Notes under the pieces: generated by a model | Database searches by the model: none | Seen by the model: the letters and a program-made list of their open reading frames with translations, nothing else | What the model was told of the DNA's origin: nothing | Translations under genes and position numbers: made by a program | Shown: piece after piece, positions 6,859 to 13,148 of the stretch | How positions within the stretch are numbered: the first letter of the stretch is position 1 | Layout of the letters: the number at the start of each line of letters is the position of its first letter | DNA from: Thiotrichales bacterium | GTDB lineage: Bacteria; Pseudomonadota; Gammaproteobacteria; Thiomicrospirales; Thiomicrospiraceae | DNA length: 15,063 nt | Reading direction: 5' to 3' | Assembly: GCA_014763835.1 (NCBI GenBank) | Contig: JACXUQ010000010.1 | Location: 1-15,063 of the forward strand

Positions 6859-9800
6859 ATGAGTCCAAATCCGGCTAAACGCATCCGTGAGATCCCATAC
6901 AACTATACCTCGTTCTCCGATAAAGAGATTGTAGCGCGCTTTTTAGGGGAGTCGGGCTGGAAGACAATCGAGTCTTTGCGCGATTCTCGCAATACCGGCC
7001 GTTCGGCGCGTATGCTGTTTGAGGTGTTGGGAGATATCTGGGTGGTGACGCGTAACCCTTATATTCAGGATGATTTGATTGAAAACCCGAAACGCCGCGA
7101 TGCGTTGATTGATGCCTTGAACCACCGCCTGAATCAGGTGGAAAAACGTTTGAACGGTAATGCTTTGGCGGCGGAATTGTTGGCGTCAGTCAATAAAGCG
7201 GTGATTGAATTCAAAGAGTGGTTCCCGCGCCAGATTACGCTGCGTAATGCGGTGCGCAAAAAACTGTCTAAATTTACCCGTAACGACAATCTCGATTTTG
7301 GCGGCTTGGCGCGTGTGTCGCATGCCACGGACGCGACCGACTGGCGTGTAGAGCTGCCGCTGGTGGTGGTCTCTCCCGATACCGAAGAAGAGGTTGCCTA
7401 TATCGTTAAAGCCTGTATTGAATTGGGCTTGACAATGATTCCGCGCGGTGGCGGAACCGGTTATACCGGCGGTGCCATTCCGCTGCATCCGGATTCGGTC
7501 GTGATCAATACCGAAAAACTCGAGTATATGAGTCTGGTCGAGCAGGTTGAGTTGCCGGGAATCGGCAAGGTGCCTACGATTCAGACTGGTGCCGGTGTGG
7601 TGACGCGTCGTGTTTCCGAGCAAGCGGAACGTTTCGGTTACGTATTTGCGGTTGATCCGACGTCGCAAGATGCTTCGTGTATCGGCGGTAACATCGCCAT
7701 GAATGCCGGTGGTAAAAAAGCGGTATTGTGGGGAACCACGCTCGATAACCTGGCCTCCTGGAAAATGGTCATGCCGGATGCCACCTGGTTGGAAATCCGC
7801 CGTATCAATCATAACCTCGGCAAGCTACAGGATCAGAAAACCGTCGTTTTCGAGATGCAGCGTTATGAAACCAACGGCAAAACCGAAATCGGTGCGCCGG
7901 AGCGTCTGGAGATGCCCGGTTCCGCCTTCCGTAAGGCCGGGTTGGGCAAGGATGTTACCGACAAGTTTTTGAGCGGCCTGCCGGGTGTGCAGAAAGAGGG
8001 TTGTGACGGGATTATCACCTCGGCGCGCTTTGTGGTGCATCGCATGCCGAGCCATACGCGTACCGTCTGCCTGGAGTTCTTCGGAACCGATTTGAGTCTG
8101 GCGGTACCGGCGATTGTCGAGATTACCGAATACATCAAAGGCAAGAAGCAGCAGGGTATTCTGCTGGCTGGTTTGGAGCACTTGGACGAGCGTTATATCA
8201 AGGCGGTCAAATACAATACCAAGGCCGATCGCAAAGAGTTACCGAAGATGATTCTGTTGGCCGATATCTGCGGCGATAACGGCTTCGAAGTGGCCAAGAC
8301 CTGTTCGGAGATTGTTGAGCTGGCGAACAAGCGAGATGCCGAAGGCTTTATTGCAGTCAGCGAAGAGGCGCGCAAACGCTTCTGGTCGGACCGTTCGCGT
8401 ACAGCGGCGATTTCGGCGCATACCAACGCCTTCAAAATCAACGAAGACGTGGTCATTCCGCTGGAGCGCCTCAACGATTACAACATCGAGATTGAACGTA
8501 TCAATATCGAAATGTCGATCAAGAACAAGCTCGATATCATTGAAGCCGTAAATGGTTACTTCTCAGAGCCGATCAACGAGTTCAGCCAGGCGGATGATTT
8601 TGAAGACAGTAAAGGGCCTGCCAGCTATTTCAAAGGCAAGGTCGAGTCGACCAAAGCGCATCTCAATCAGGTGCGTCAGCGTTGGACATCGATTTTGGCG
8701 CACCTGGATGCGCCGGCGGCTGAACACCTTAATCTTTACCATGAAGGCGTCGCGGCGAAAATTCGCCCTGAGGATAAGGTGGTCAATCTGCTGTTGCGTC
8801 GCGAATTGCGCATCTCCTACCGCAAAGAGGTCATGGATTTCCTCAGACAGACCTTTATCGGCAACGATTTTGAAGCCTTGCGCAAAAAGCTGGATGAAAT
8901 TCACGCCGAACTGCGCAATGCGCGCCTGTTTGTGGCACTGCATATGCATGCCGGCGACGGCAATATCCACACCAATATTCCGGTCCACTCCAACAACTAC
9001 GAGATGATCCATCTCGCCGACAAGGTGGTTGACCGCATTATGGAAGTGGCGCATAAGCTTGGCGGTGTTATTTCCGGCGAGCACGGTATCGGCATTACCA
9101 AGTTCCAGTATCTCGAAGAAGAGAAGATCGAAGCGTTTGTACACTACAAGAACAAGGTGGATCCGCAGGGGTATTTCAACAAAGGCAAATTGATGCCGGG
9201 TTCCGGTTTGCAACGCGCCTATACGCCGTCGTTGAGTCTGGTGCAGCAGGAAGCTTTGATTCTCGAAGCGAGCGAGTTGGATGCGCTGAACAACGACATC
9301 AAGGACTGTTTGCGCTGCGGTAAATGCAAACCTGTCTGTCAGACGCATATTCCGCGTGCTAACCTGCTTTATTCGCCGCGTAACAAGATTCTGGCGACCG
9401 GTCAGGTCATTGAAGCGTTCCTCTATGAAGAGCAGACGCGTCGCGGAATTTCGTTACATCATTTTGATGCGATGAACGATGTGGCCGACCACTGTACGAC
9501 CTGTCATAAGTGCGCCACGCCGTGCCCGGTGAATATCGACTTCGGCGATGTCTCCATCCGCATGCGTACCATTTTGACGAATATGGGGCAGAAGCGTACC
9601 AGTCTGATGGTTAAAGCGGCGTTGATCTTCCTCAATACGACCAATCCGCTGACGATTAAGGTGCTGCGCAAGACCATGATCGGCTGGGGCTCAAAAGCGA
9701 TGACGCTTGGGCATAAGCTGGCCAAGTGGAGTGGTTTGCTCGGCAGCAGAAAGGCATTGCCTTCCAGCACCAGTCAACCGGCGCCGATTCAACAGCAGGT

Positions 9801-10719
9801 CGTCAATTTTGTGCGCAGACCGCTGAATACCGGCCCTAATAAATCCAGCTACCGCAACGTACTCGGTTTGGAAGATGCAACGCAGGTGCCGATTGTGCGT
9901 GATCCGACGCGAACAACCGAGGATTCGGAAGCGGTCTTCTACTTTCCGGGCTGTGGTTCGGAACGACTGTTCAGCGATATCGGTTTGGCGACGATTTCAT
10001 CGCTGTACGATGCGGGCGTGCAGACGGTATTGCCTCCGGGCTATCTGTGTTGCGGTTATCCGCAGGCTGCGGCCGGTCTGGCAGACAAGAGTTCGCAGAT
10101 CACCACCGAAAACCGCGCGTTGTTCCACCGTGTTGCCAATACCTTGAACTACATGGATATCAAGACGGTGATCGTTTCCTGCGGTACCTGCTACGATCAG
10201 CTGACGCAGTATGAGTTCCAGCGCATTTTCCCGGGTTGTCGCTTGATGGATATCCACGAGTTCCTGACCGAGAAGGGGATGGGCTTGGAGCAGGCCAGCG
10301 GCAAGAAATACCTGTATCATGCGCCTTGCCACGATCCGATGAAGCAGATGGACGGCACGACCGTTGCCAAGGACTTGTTGAAAGCCGAGGTGAAGTTCAG
10401 TGACCGTTGCTGCAGTGAAGCCGGTACTTTGGCGACGGCGCGTCCGGACATCGCCAACCAGCTGCGCTTCAGAAAAGAGGCGGAATTGAAAAAAGGCTTG
10501 ATCGACCTGACCGGTAATGACAAGGTTAAGGACGGCAGTGTCAAATTGCTAACCTCATGCCCGGCCTGTCAGCAAGGTTTGAATCGCTACAGTGACAGTA
10601 CCGGTTTGGATACCGATTATATTGTTGTCGAACTGATGAAAAACCGTTACGGCGACCACTGGAACGAGGAATTCCTCAACAAGCTGCAAGCCGGTGGTAT
10701 CGAAAAAGTCTTGCTTTAA
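6859..10719 (+). CDS. Giant fused FAD-linked oxidase / iron-sulfur oxidoreductase (DUF3683, FAD_binding_4, 2x 4Fe-4S, 2x CCG)
   Basis: A 1286-residue fusion that combines in one chain what GlcD and GlcF, or a D-lactate dehydrogenase and its partner, do as separate subunits. The N-terminal part (about 5-150) matches the DUF3683 region that I know to accompany this architecture. The FAD-binding domain follows, with the PP-loop PRGGGTGYTGG (195-205) and DPTSQDASCIGGN (266-278). The FAD-oxidase C-terminal domain contains HMHAGDGNIHTN (695-706) and SGEHGIG (739-745). The 4Fe-4S cysteines are 817/820/823/827 and 879/882/885/889. The first CCG domain has Cys1032, Cys1064-Cys1065-Gly and Cys1108/Cys1111. 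The second has Cys1157, Cys1184-Cys1185-Ser (a CCG variant) and Cys1234/Cys1237. There is no signal peptide or clear membrane helix, so a cytoplasmic or peripheral 2-hydroxyacid dehydrogenase is likely. The substrate cannot be read from the sequence. AAGAG at 6844-6848 is a weak ribosome binding site. Confidence 0.9.
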   Translation: MSPNPAKRIREIPYNYTSFSDKEIVARFLGESGWKTIESLRDSRNTGRSARMLFEVLGDIWVVTRNPYIQDDLIENPKRRDALIDALNHRLNQVEKRLNGNALAAELLASVNKAVIEFKEWFPRQITLRNAVRKKLSKFTRNDNLDFGGLARVSHATDATDWRVELPLVVVSPDTEEEVAYIVKACIELGLTMIPRGGGTGYTGGAIPLHPDSVVINTEKLEYMSLVEQVELPGIGKVPTIQTGAGVVTRRVSEQAERFGYVFAVDPTSQDASCIGGNIAMNAGGKKAVLWGTTLDNLASWKMVMPDATWLEIRRINHNLGKLQDQKTVVFEMQRYETNGKTEIGAPERLEMPGSAFRKAGLGKDVTDKFLSGLPGVQKEGCDGIITSARFVVHRMPSHTRTVCLEFFGTDLSLAVPAIVEITEYIKGKKQQGILLAGLEHLDERYIKAVKYNTKADRKELPKMILLADICGDNGFEVAKTCSEIVELANKRDAEGFIAVSEEARKRFWSDRSRTAAISAHTNAFKINEDVVIPLERLNDYNIEIERINIEMSIKNKLDIIEAVNGYFSEPINEFSQADDFEDSKGPASYFKGKVESTKAHLNQVRQRWTSILAHLDAPAAEHLNLYHEGVAAKIRPEDKVVNLLLRRELRISYRKEVMDFLRQTFIGNDFEALRKKLDEIHAELRNARLFVALHMHAGDGNIHTNIPVHSNNYEMIHLADKVVDRIMEVAHKLGGVISGEHGIGITKFQYLEEEKIEAFVHYKNKVDPQGYFNKGKLMPGSGLQRAYTPSLSLVQQEALILEASELDALNNDIKDCLRCGKCKPVCQTHIPRANLLYSPRNKILATGQVIEAFLYEEQTRRGISLHHFDAMNDVADHCTTCHKCATPCPVNIDFGDVSIRMRTILTNMGQKRTSLMVKAALIFLNTTNPLTIKVLRKTMIGWGSKAMTLGHKLAKWSGLLGSRKALPSSTSQPAPIQQQVVNFVRRPLNTGPNKSSYRNVLGLEDATQVPIVRDPTRTTEDSEAVFYFPGCGSERLFSDIGLATISSLYDAGVQTVLPPGYLCCGYPQAAAGLADKSSQITTENRALFHRVANTLNYMDIKTVIVSCGTCYDQLTQYEFQRIFPGCRLMDIHEFLTEKGMGLEQASGKKYLYHAPCHDPMKQMDGTTVAKDLLKAEVKFSDRCCSEAGTLATARPDIANQLRFRKEAELKKGLIDLTGNDKVKDGSVKLLTSCPACQQGLNRYSDSTGLDTDYIVVELMKNRYGDHWNEEFLNKLQAGGIEKVLL

Positions 10720-10746
10720 AAGGCAAGTTGGTCGGTTAAACCCAAT

Positions 10747-10775
10747 AAAAAAGCGCTCAAACGAGCGCTTTTTTT
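10747..10775. terminator. Bidirectional terminator between convergent genes
   Basis: The GC-rich stem GCGCTC (10753-10758) pairs with GAGCGC (10763-10768) around an AAAC loop. It is flanked by six A (10747-10752) on the left and seven T (10769-10775) on the right. Read on plus it ends the giant oxidoreductase gene. Read on minus it ends the cytochrome gene whose stop is at 10823. Convergent genes sharing one such hairpin is a common economical arrangement. Confidence 0.9.
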
Positions 10776-10822
10776 GTGGCCTGAAAAACTCAACAGGCCG
10801 GGTATAGTGTTTTGGCCTTGAA

Positions 10823-11122
10823 TTACTTAGCGGCTTGCGCAGCGTAATAACCCGCCAAGGCTTTGATTTCTTCGTCAGTCAAGCCTTTGGCGAAAGGCGC
10901 CATGGTGGCGTCTTTGCGGAAACCGTCGCGGAAGTCCTTCAATTGTTTTTCCAGATAGGCGGCATGTTGCCCCGCCAATTTTGGAAAGTTGGGTACAACG
11001 CTATTTCCATCGGTACCATGGCAGCCTACGCAGGTATTGGCTTTAGCTGGCATTTCTGACGCTTGAGCAGAAGCGCTTACCAGTAGTCCGGCGGTCAAAG
11101 TAACAAGCAGTAATTTTTTCAT
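10823..11122 (-). CDS. Small secreted class I cytochrome c (c553/c4-half type)
   Basis: A 99-residue monohaem cytochrome c exported to the periplasm. Residues 1 to about 22 form a Sec signal peptide (MKKLLLVTLTAGLLVSASAQA). The haem-binding motif is Cys31-Val-Gly-Cys34-His35. Met74 in the DATMAPFAKGLTDEEI segment is the probable sixth iron ligand. FPKLAGQHAAYLEKQL and the ending ALAGYYAAQ are typical of the c4/c553 group. A longer reading frame begins at 11140, but that ATG has no ribosome binding site. The ATG at 11122 has GGGA eight bases upstream and begins the signal peptide. It likely shuttles electrons between a periplasmic dehydrogenase or bc1 complex and a terminal oxidase; the partner is unknown. 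It has its own promoter (11162-11190) and shares the terminator at 10747-10775. Confidence 0.92.
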   Translation of the reverse strand: MKKLLLVTLTAGLLVSASAQASEMPAKANTCVGCHGTDGNSVVPNFPKLAGQHAAYLEKQLKDFRDGFRKDATMAPFAKGLTDEEIKALAGYYAAQAAK

Positions 11123-11161
11123 TATTCTGTTCCCGTTCATAAATTAACTGAATCGCCCACC

Positions 11162-11190
11162 ATTAAAATCCAAGATAGCGTTGGGGTCAA
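11162..11190 (-). promoter_or_regulatory. Sigma70-type promoter of the cytochrome gene at 10823-11122
   Basis: On the minus strand TTGACC (11190-11185) is followed after exactly 17 bp by TTTAAT (11167-11162). Each hexamer matches the consensus in 5 of 6 positions. The expected transcription start is near 11155, which gives a leader of about 33 nt before the ATG. Nested inverted repeats lie across and upstream of this promoter (see the repeat at 11164-11230). Confidence 0.7.
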
Positions 11191-11230
11191 GTCGCGCAGC
11201 GCATTGAACCGCTGGAATGTTTGGATTTTA
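11164..11230. repeat. Nested inverted repeats over the cytochrome promoter
   Basis: Outer arms TAAAATCCAA (11164-11173) and TTGGATTTTA (11221-11230) are perfect 10-bp inverted copies, 57 bp centre to centre. Inside them, AGCG (11177-11180) pairs with CGCT (11210-11213). Alternatively GGTCAA (11185-11190, the -35 hexamer) pairs with TTGAACC (11204-11210) with one bulged A. At the core GCG (11194-11196) pairs with CGC (11200-11202). One outer arm overlaps the -10 hexamer and the other lies near -70. The repeat could be operator half-sites or a cruciform; it could also be chance. Most of it lies upstream of the expected transcript, so a riboswitch is unlikely. Confidence 0.5.
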
Positions 11231-11241
11231 GGTAATTAGGC

Positions 11242-11276
11242 TTAGGGAACCTCTGATTTAATCAGAGGTTCCTTAG
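11242..11276. repeat. 27-bp perfect palindrome flanked by TTAG direct repeats (possible IS relic)
   Basis: GGAACCTCTGATT (11246-11258) and its perfect inverted copy AATCAGAGGTTCC (11260-11272) are separated by a single T. TTAG stands directly on both sides, at 11242-11245 and 11273-11276, in the same orientation. There is no coding capacity and no T-run that would make it a good terminator. A 4-bp YTAR duplication is what IS5-group elements are known to leave. Two abutting terminal repeats inside such a duplication would be a minimal relic or miniature element. This interpretation is inference; the palindrome and the direct repeats are plainly visible. Confidence 0.55.
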
Positions 11277-11288
11277 TAAAACGCGGGC

Positions 11289-11316
11289 AAAAAAAAACCG
11301 CTGAAAAAATCAGCGG
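11289..11316 (-). terminator. Rho-independent terminator of the upstream cytochrome gene
   Basis: On the minus strand CCGCTGA (11316-11310) pairs perfectly with TCAGCGG (11304-11298) around a five-T loop. Nine T follow (11297-11289). It lies 27 nt after the stop of the gene at 11343-11648 and separates it from the next cytochrome gene, so the two are probably transcribed independently. Confidence 0.9.
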
Positions 11317-11342
11317 CTTTTCGCTTAATAGCTAACTCTGAA

Positions 11343-11648
11343 TTACAGAGAAGCAGTGTAAGCAGCGATGTTTTCGATGTCTGCGTCAGAAAGACCAGCA
11401 GCCATTGGAGCCATCATAGAAGTCATAGGACCCATTTGCTCACCAGCTTTGTACTTGTGAAGTTTTGCAACAATGTCCGCAGCTGGCTGACCAGCTAGTT
11501 TTGGACCTACTCCGCCTTCACCAGCACCACCGTGGCAGCCTGCGCAAGTAGCGTAAGCAGCTTGACCAGCAGCAACATCACCAGCTTGAGCAGCTGCACC
11601 GAAAGATAGAACACCAGCAGTTGCTAGAGCAATCGTTAGTTTTTTCAT
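11343..11648 (-). CDS. Small secreted class I cytochrome c, probably very highly expressed
   Basis: A 101-residue periplasmic monohaem cytochrome c. The signal peptide is residues 1 to about 22 (MKKLTIALATAGVLSFGAAAQA). The haem motif is Cys35-Ala-Gly-Cys38-His39 within ATCAGCHGGAGEGGVGPKLAGQ. The C-terminal half is Met-rich (72, 75, 78, 79, 82), and Met79 or Met82 is the likely axial ligand. The start is fixed by a textbook AGGAGAG (11661-11655), six bases before the ATG. A GTG further upstream overlaps that site and is rejected. Codon use differs from its neighbours: Ala is mostly GCT/GCA, Gly mostly GGT, Leu often CTA/CTT. With the strong promoter (11703-11731) and strong terminator this suggests an abundant electron carrier. 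Which enzymes it serves is unknown. Confidence 0.93.
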   Translation of the reverse strand: MKKLTIALATAGVLSFGAAAQAGDVAAGQAAYATCAGCHGGAGEGGVGPKLAGQPAADIVAKLHKYKAGEQMGPMTSMMAPMAAGLSDADIENIAAYTASL

Positions 11649-11654
11649 AATGTA

Positions 11655-11661
11655 CTCTCCT
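11655..11661 (-). promoter_or_regulatory. Strong ribosome binding site deciding the cytochrome start
   Basis: AGGAGAG on the minus strand, with a six-base gap to the ATG at 11648, is near the ideal Shine-Dalgarno sequence. It rules out the GTG at 11669, which would place this site inside the coding sequence. Confidence 0.9.
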
Positions 11662-11702
11662 AAAAGCACGTGATAAAAAATTCGGGTTTTTCCCTGGATG
11701 CA

Positions 11703-11731
11703 ATTACAAACGAATTCCCTATCTTAGTCAA
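11703..11731 (-). promoter_or_regulatory. Sigma70-type promoter of the cytochrome gene at 11343-11648
   Basis: On the minus strand TTGACT (11731-11726) and TGTAAT (11708-11703) are 17 bp apart, each matching 5 of 6 consensus positions. The expected transcription start is near 11696, which gives a leader of just under 50 nt. A perfect inverted repeat (11728-11745) covers part of the -35 hexamer. Confidence 0.75.
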
Positions 11732-11745
11732 GGTTGAAACCTTGA
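11728..11745. promoter_or_regulatory. Candidate operator: 8-bp inverted repeat on the -35 of the cytochrome promoter
   Basis: TCAAGGTT (11728-11735) and AACCTTGA (11738-11745) are perfect inverted copies two bases apart. The left arm includes four bases of the -35 hexamer (TTGACT on minus, 11731-11726). A dimeric transcription factor could bind here. A second, weaker repeat AAAACC-4-GGTTTT lies 32 bp further upstream at 11777-11792. The regulator cannot be named from sequence. Confidence 0.5.
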
Positions 11746-11916
11746 GTAACCCTGAAAAAACAGTCAAATAATGAACAAAACCATAAGGTTTTAAAGTAAC
11801 TTTTGATAAAGTGACGCGCAATGTTTTGCAAATCTTGGATGAGGCCTTTTTACAGGTCTAAAATGGATTGATTGAAAGTGCGTATCCTGTAGGTTTTAAG
11901 CGCAAGGGAGAAGGGT

Positions 11917-12090
11917 TTGTTCAGATTGTGGATTGTGGTATTGGTGATGACCGGCCTGAGTTGGCTGGTGCTGAAATTGATTAATCGCCCCAAGCCGATA
12001 GGCTTGGTTTTATTGTTCTGGATTGCGGTGATTATGGGAACGACTTTATTGTTTTATGGCTTGTCGGTGTGGTTTACCAGCCAAGCCTAA
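11917..12090 (+). CDS. Small two-helix membrane protein of unknown function
   Basis: I do not recognise this gene. A TTG at 11917, preceded by AAGGGAG (11904-11910) with a six-base gap, opens a 57-residue frame. It reads (M)FRLWIVVLVMTGLSWLVLK, then a short polar turn NRPKP, then a second hydrophobic stretch starting IGLVLLFWIAVIMGTTLLFYG, and ends FTSQA. Two transmembrane helices (about 3-20 and 27-50) joined by a basic turn are clear, suggesting a hairpin-like inner-membrane protein. Internal starts at GTG 11935 or ATG 11947 would destroy the first helix. An in-frame TAG at 11890-11892 limits upstream extension. The stop is four bases from the convergent rsgA stop. A terminator-like hairpin lies inside the frame at 11990-12011. 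Hydrophobic codon structure and a good ribosome binding site favour a real gene, but this is unproven. Confidence 0.6.
   Translation: MFRLWIVVLVMTGLSWLVLKLINRPKPIGLVLLFWIAVIMGTTLLFYGLSVWFTSQA
11990..12011 (+). terminator. Terminator-like hairpin inside the small membrane ORF
   Basis: CCAAGCC (11990-11996) pairs perfectly with GGCTTGG (12001-12007) around a GATA loop, with TTTT directly after (12008-12011). CAAGCC recurs at 12082-12087 and GGCTTG at 12058-12063, so an alternative pairing over the second half of the gene is possible. It could be a true terminator, an attenuator or a coincidence of coding sequence. Confidence 0.4.
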
Positions 12091-12094
12091 ACCT

Positions 12095-13138
12095 TTAATG
12101 GCTGTTTTCCGATTCGGCGTTTTTGAACTCTTCGCGCAGACGCTGGAAACTCTGGTAGCGTGAATAGGCGATGTCGCCGTCTTCAACTGCTTGCTTGATG
12201 GCGCACTTGGGTTCAATCGTGTGGGTGCAGTTATTGAATTTGCATTGCCCTAAAAAAGGCGCAAAATCGGGGTACATGGCTTCCAGTTCACTCAGGCTGC
12301 AGGGCGCAGGAGTGAATTGACGCACGCCGGGGGAATCGATCAGATTGCCGCCGTCGTGCAGTCCGGGGGCTGATTCCGGCAAATGATAGAGAATGCTGTT
12401 GGTGGTGGTGTGTTTTCCCAGGCCAGAAGCGTCGGAGAGGGCGCCGACGCGAATTTGCAGGTCGGGAATCAAGGCATTAATCAAAGACGATTTACCGGCG
12501 CCGGACGGGCCGACAAACACCGAGTTTTTATGGGCCATAATGGCGCGAAGCTCTTTCAGCCCTTCCTGCGAAACGGTTGAAGCGGGCACGATTTCAATGC
12601 CCATTTCATCATACGGCAGGAGCAGATCGGCCACTGCTTCCCAGTCCTCATCGGTTCCCAGCAGGTCCACTTTGTTGATAATGATGATGGTGGGAATATC
12701 GAGCTGTTTGGCCGCCACCAGATAGCGGTCGATCATGTCGGGATGGATGCCGGGCACGACCGGCATGACGATGCCGATAAAGTCGATATTGGCCGCCACC
12801 ATGCGCGTCTGGCCGCGGAAACCCGGCCTGCTGAGTTCGTGCGAGCGCGGCAGAACGCTGATCACCACGCCGCTTTGCGGTTCGACATCGGTTTGCCAGA
12901 TGACGTTATCGCCCGCCACCAGCTTGCCTAGATGCTGGCGGATGGCACAGTTGTAGGTTTGACCATCCTCTCCTTCCACCAGCACGCGCTTGCCGAAGCT
13001 GGTAATGACCAGGCCGGGTTGTTCCGGGCCGAGCAGGCTTTGACCGCCTTCCGAAGAGGCGGCCTGTTCAAAACTGTTTTTCTGGCGTTTGTCGCTGACG
13101 CGTCGCTTTTGCTGGGTGGTGAGTTTGCGCTTGCTCAT
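12095..13138 (-). CDS. rsgA: Ribosome small-subunit biogenesis GTPase RsgA
   Basis: Circularly permuted GTPase that helps the late maturation of the 30S subunit. The 347-residue protein (E. coli 350) has a basic N-terminus (MSKRKLTTQQKRR) and an OB-fold at about 42-100. The permuted G motifs come in the order G4 NKVD (155-158), P-loop GPSGAGKSS (210-218), G3 DSPG (268-271). A zinc-binding C-terminal domain follows with Cys299, Cys304, His306 and Cys312. The start lies 10 bases after the stop of the pterin dehydratase gene, and no good ribosome binding site precedes it, so coupled translation from upstream is likely. The association of rsgA with orn is common in gammaproteobacteria. Confidence 0.97.
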   Translation of the reverse strand: MSKRKLTTQQKRRVSDKRQKNSFEQAASSEGGQSLLGPEQPGLVITSFGKRVLVEGEDGQTYNCAIRQHLGKLVAGDNVIWQTDVEPQSGVVISVLPRSHELSRPGFRGQTRMVAANIDFIGIVMPVVPGIHPDMIDRYLVAAKQLDIPTIIIINKVDLLGTDEDWEAVADLLLPYDEMGIEIVPASTVSQEGLKELRAIMAHKNSVFVGPSGAGKSSLINALIPDLQIRVGALSDASGLGKHTTTNSILYHLPESAPGLHDGGNLIDSPGVRQFTPAPCSLSELEAMYPDFAPFLGQCKFNNCTHTIEPKCAIKQAVEDGDIAYSRYQSFQRLREEFKNAESENSH

Positions 13139-13148
13139 AAAAAGCTTG

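Larger units (their letters stand above)
11649..11916. other. 268-bp spacer between divergently oriented cytochrome and small membrane protein genes
   Basis: The left part holds the cytochrome leader, promoter and inverted repeats described separately. The right part (about 11795-11916) should carry the promoter of the plus-strand small ORF. TAAAAT at 11859-11864 preceded by TTGGAT at 11835-11840, with an 18-bp gap, is a weak candidate. TTGAAA (11872-11877) with TTTAAG (11895-11900) is another, but it would start transcription inside the ribosome binding site. I see no RNA gene here. Confidence 0.4.

Noticed and set aside
8563..9348. 261-residue minus-strand open frame inside the giant oxidoreductase gene
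   Set aside because: It is a shadow frame opposite conserved FAD-oxidase and 4Fe-4S motifs, with no recognisable protein features.
11123..11140. Upstream ATG adding six residues to the cytochrome at 10823
   Set aside because: It has no ribosome binding site, and the extension would precede a complete signal peptide.
11164..11230. Riboswitch or structured RNA leader upstream of the cytochrome gene
   Set aside because: A strong promoter with -10 at 11167-11162 places most of the structure upstream of the transcript, so a DNA-level role is more likely.
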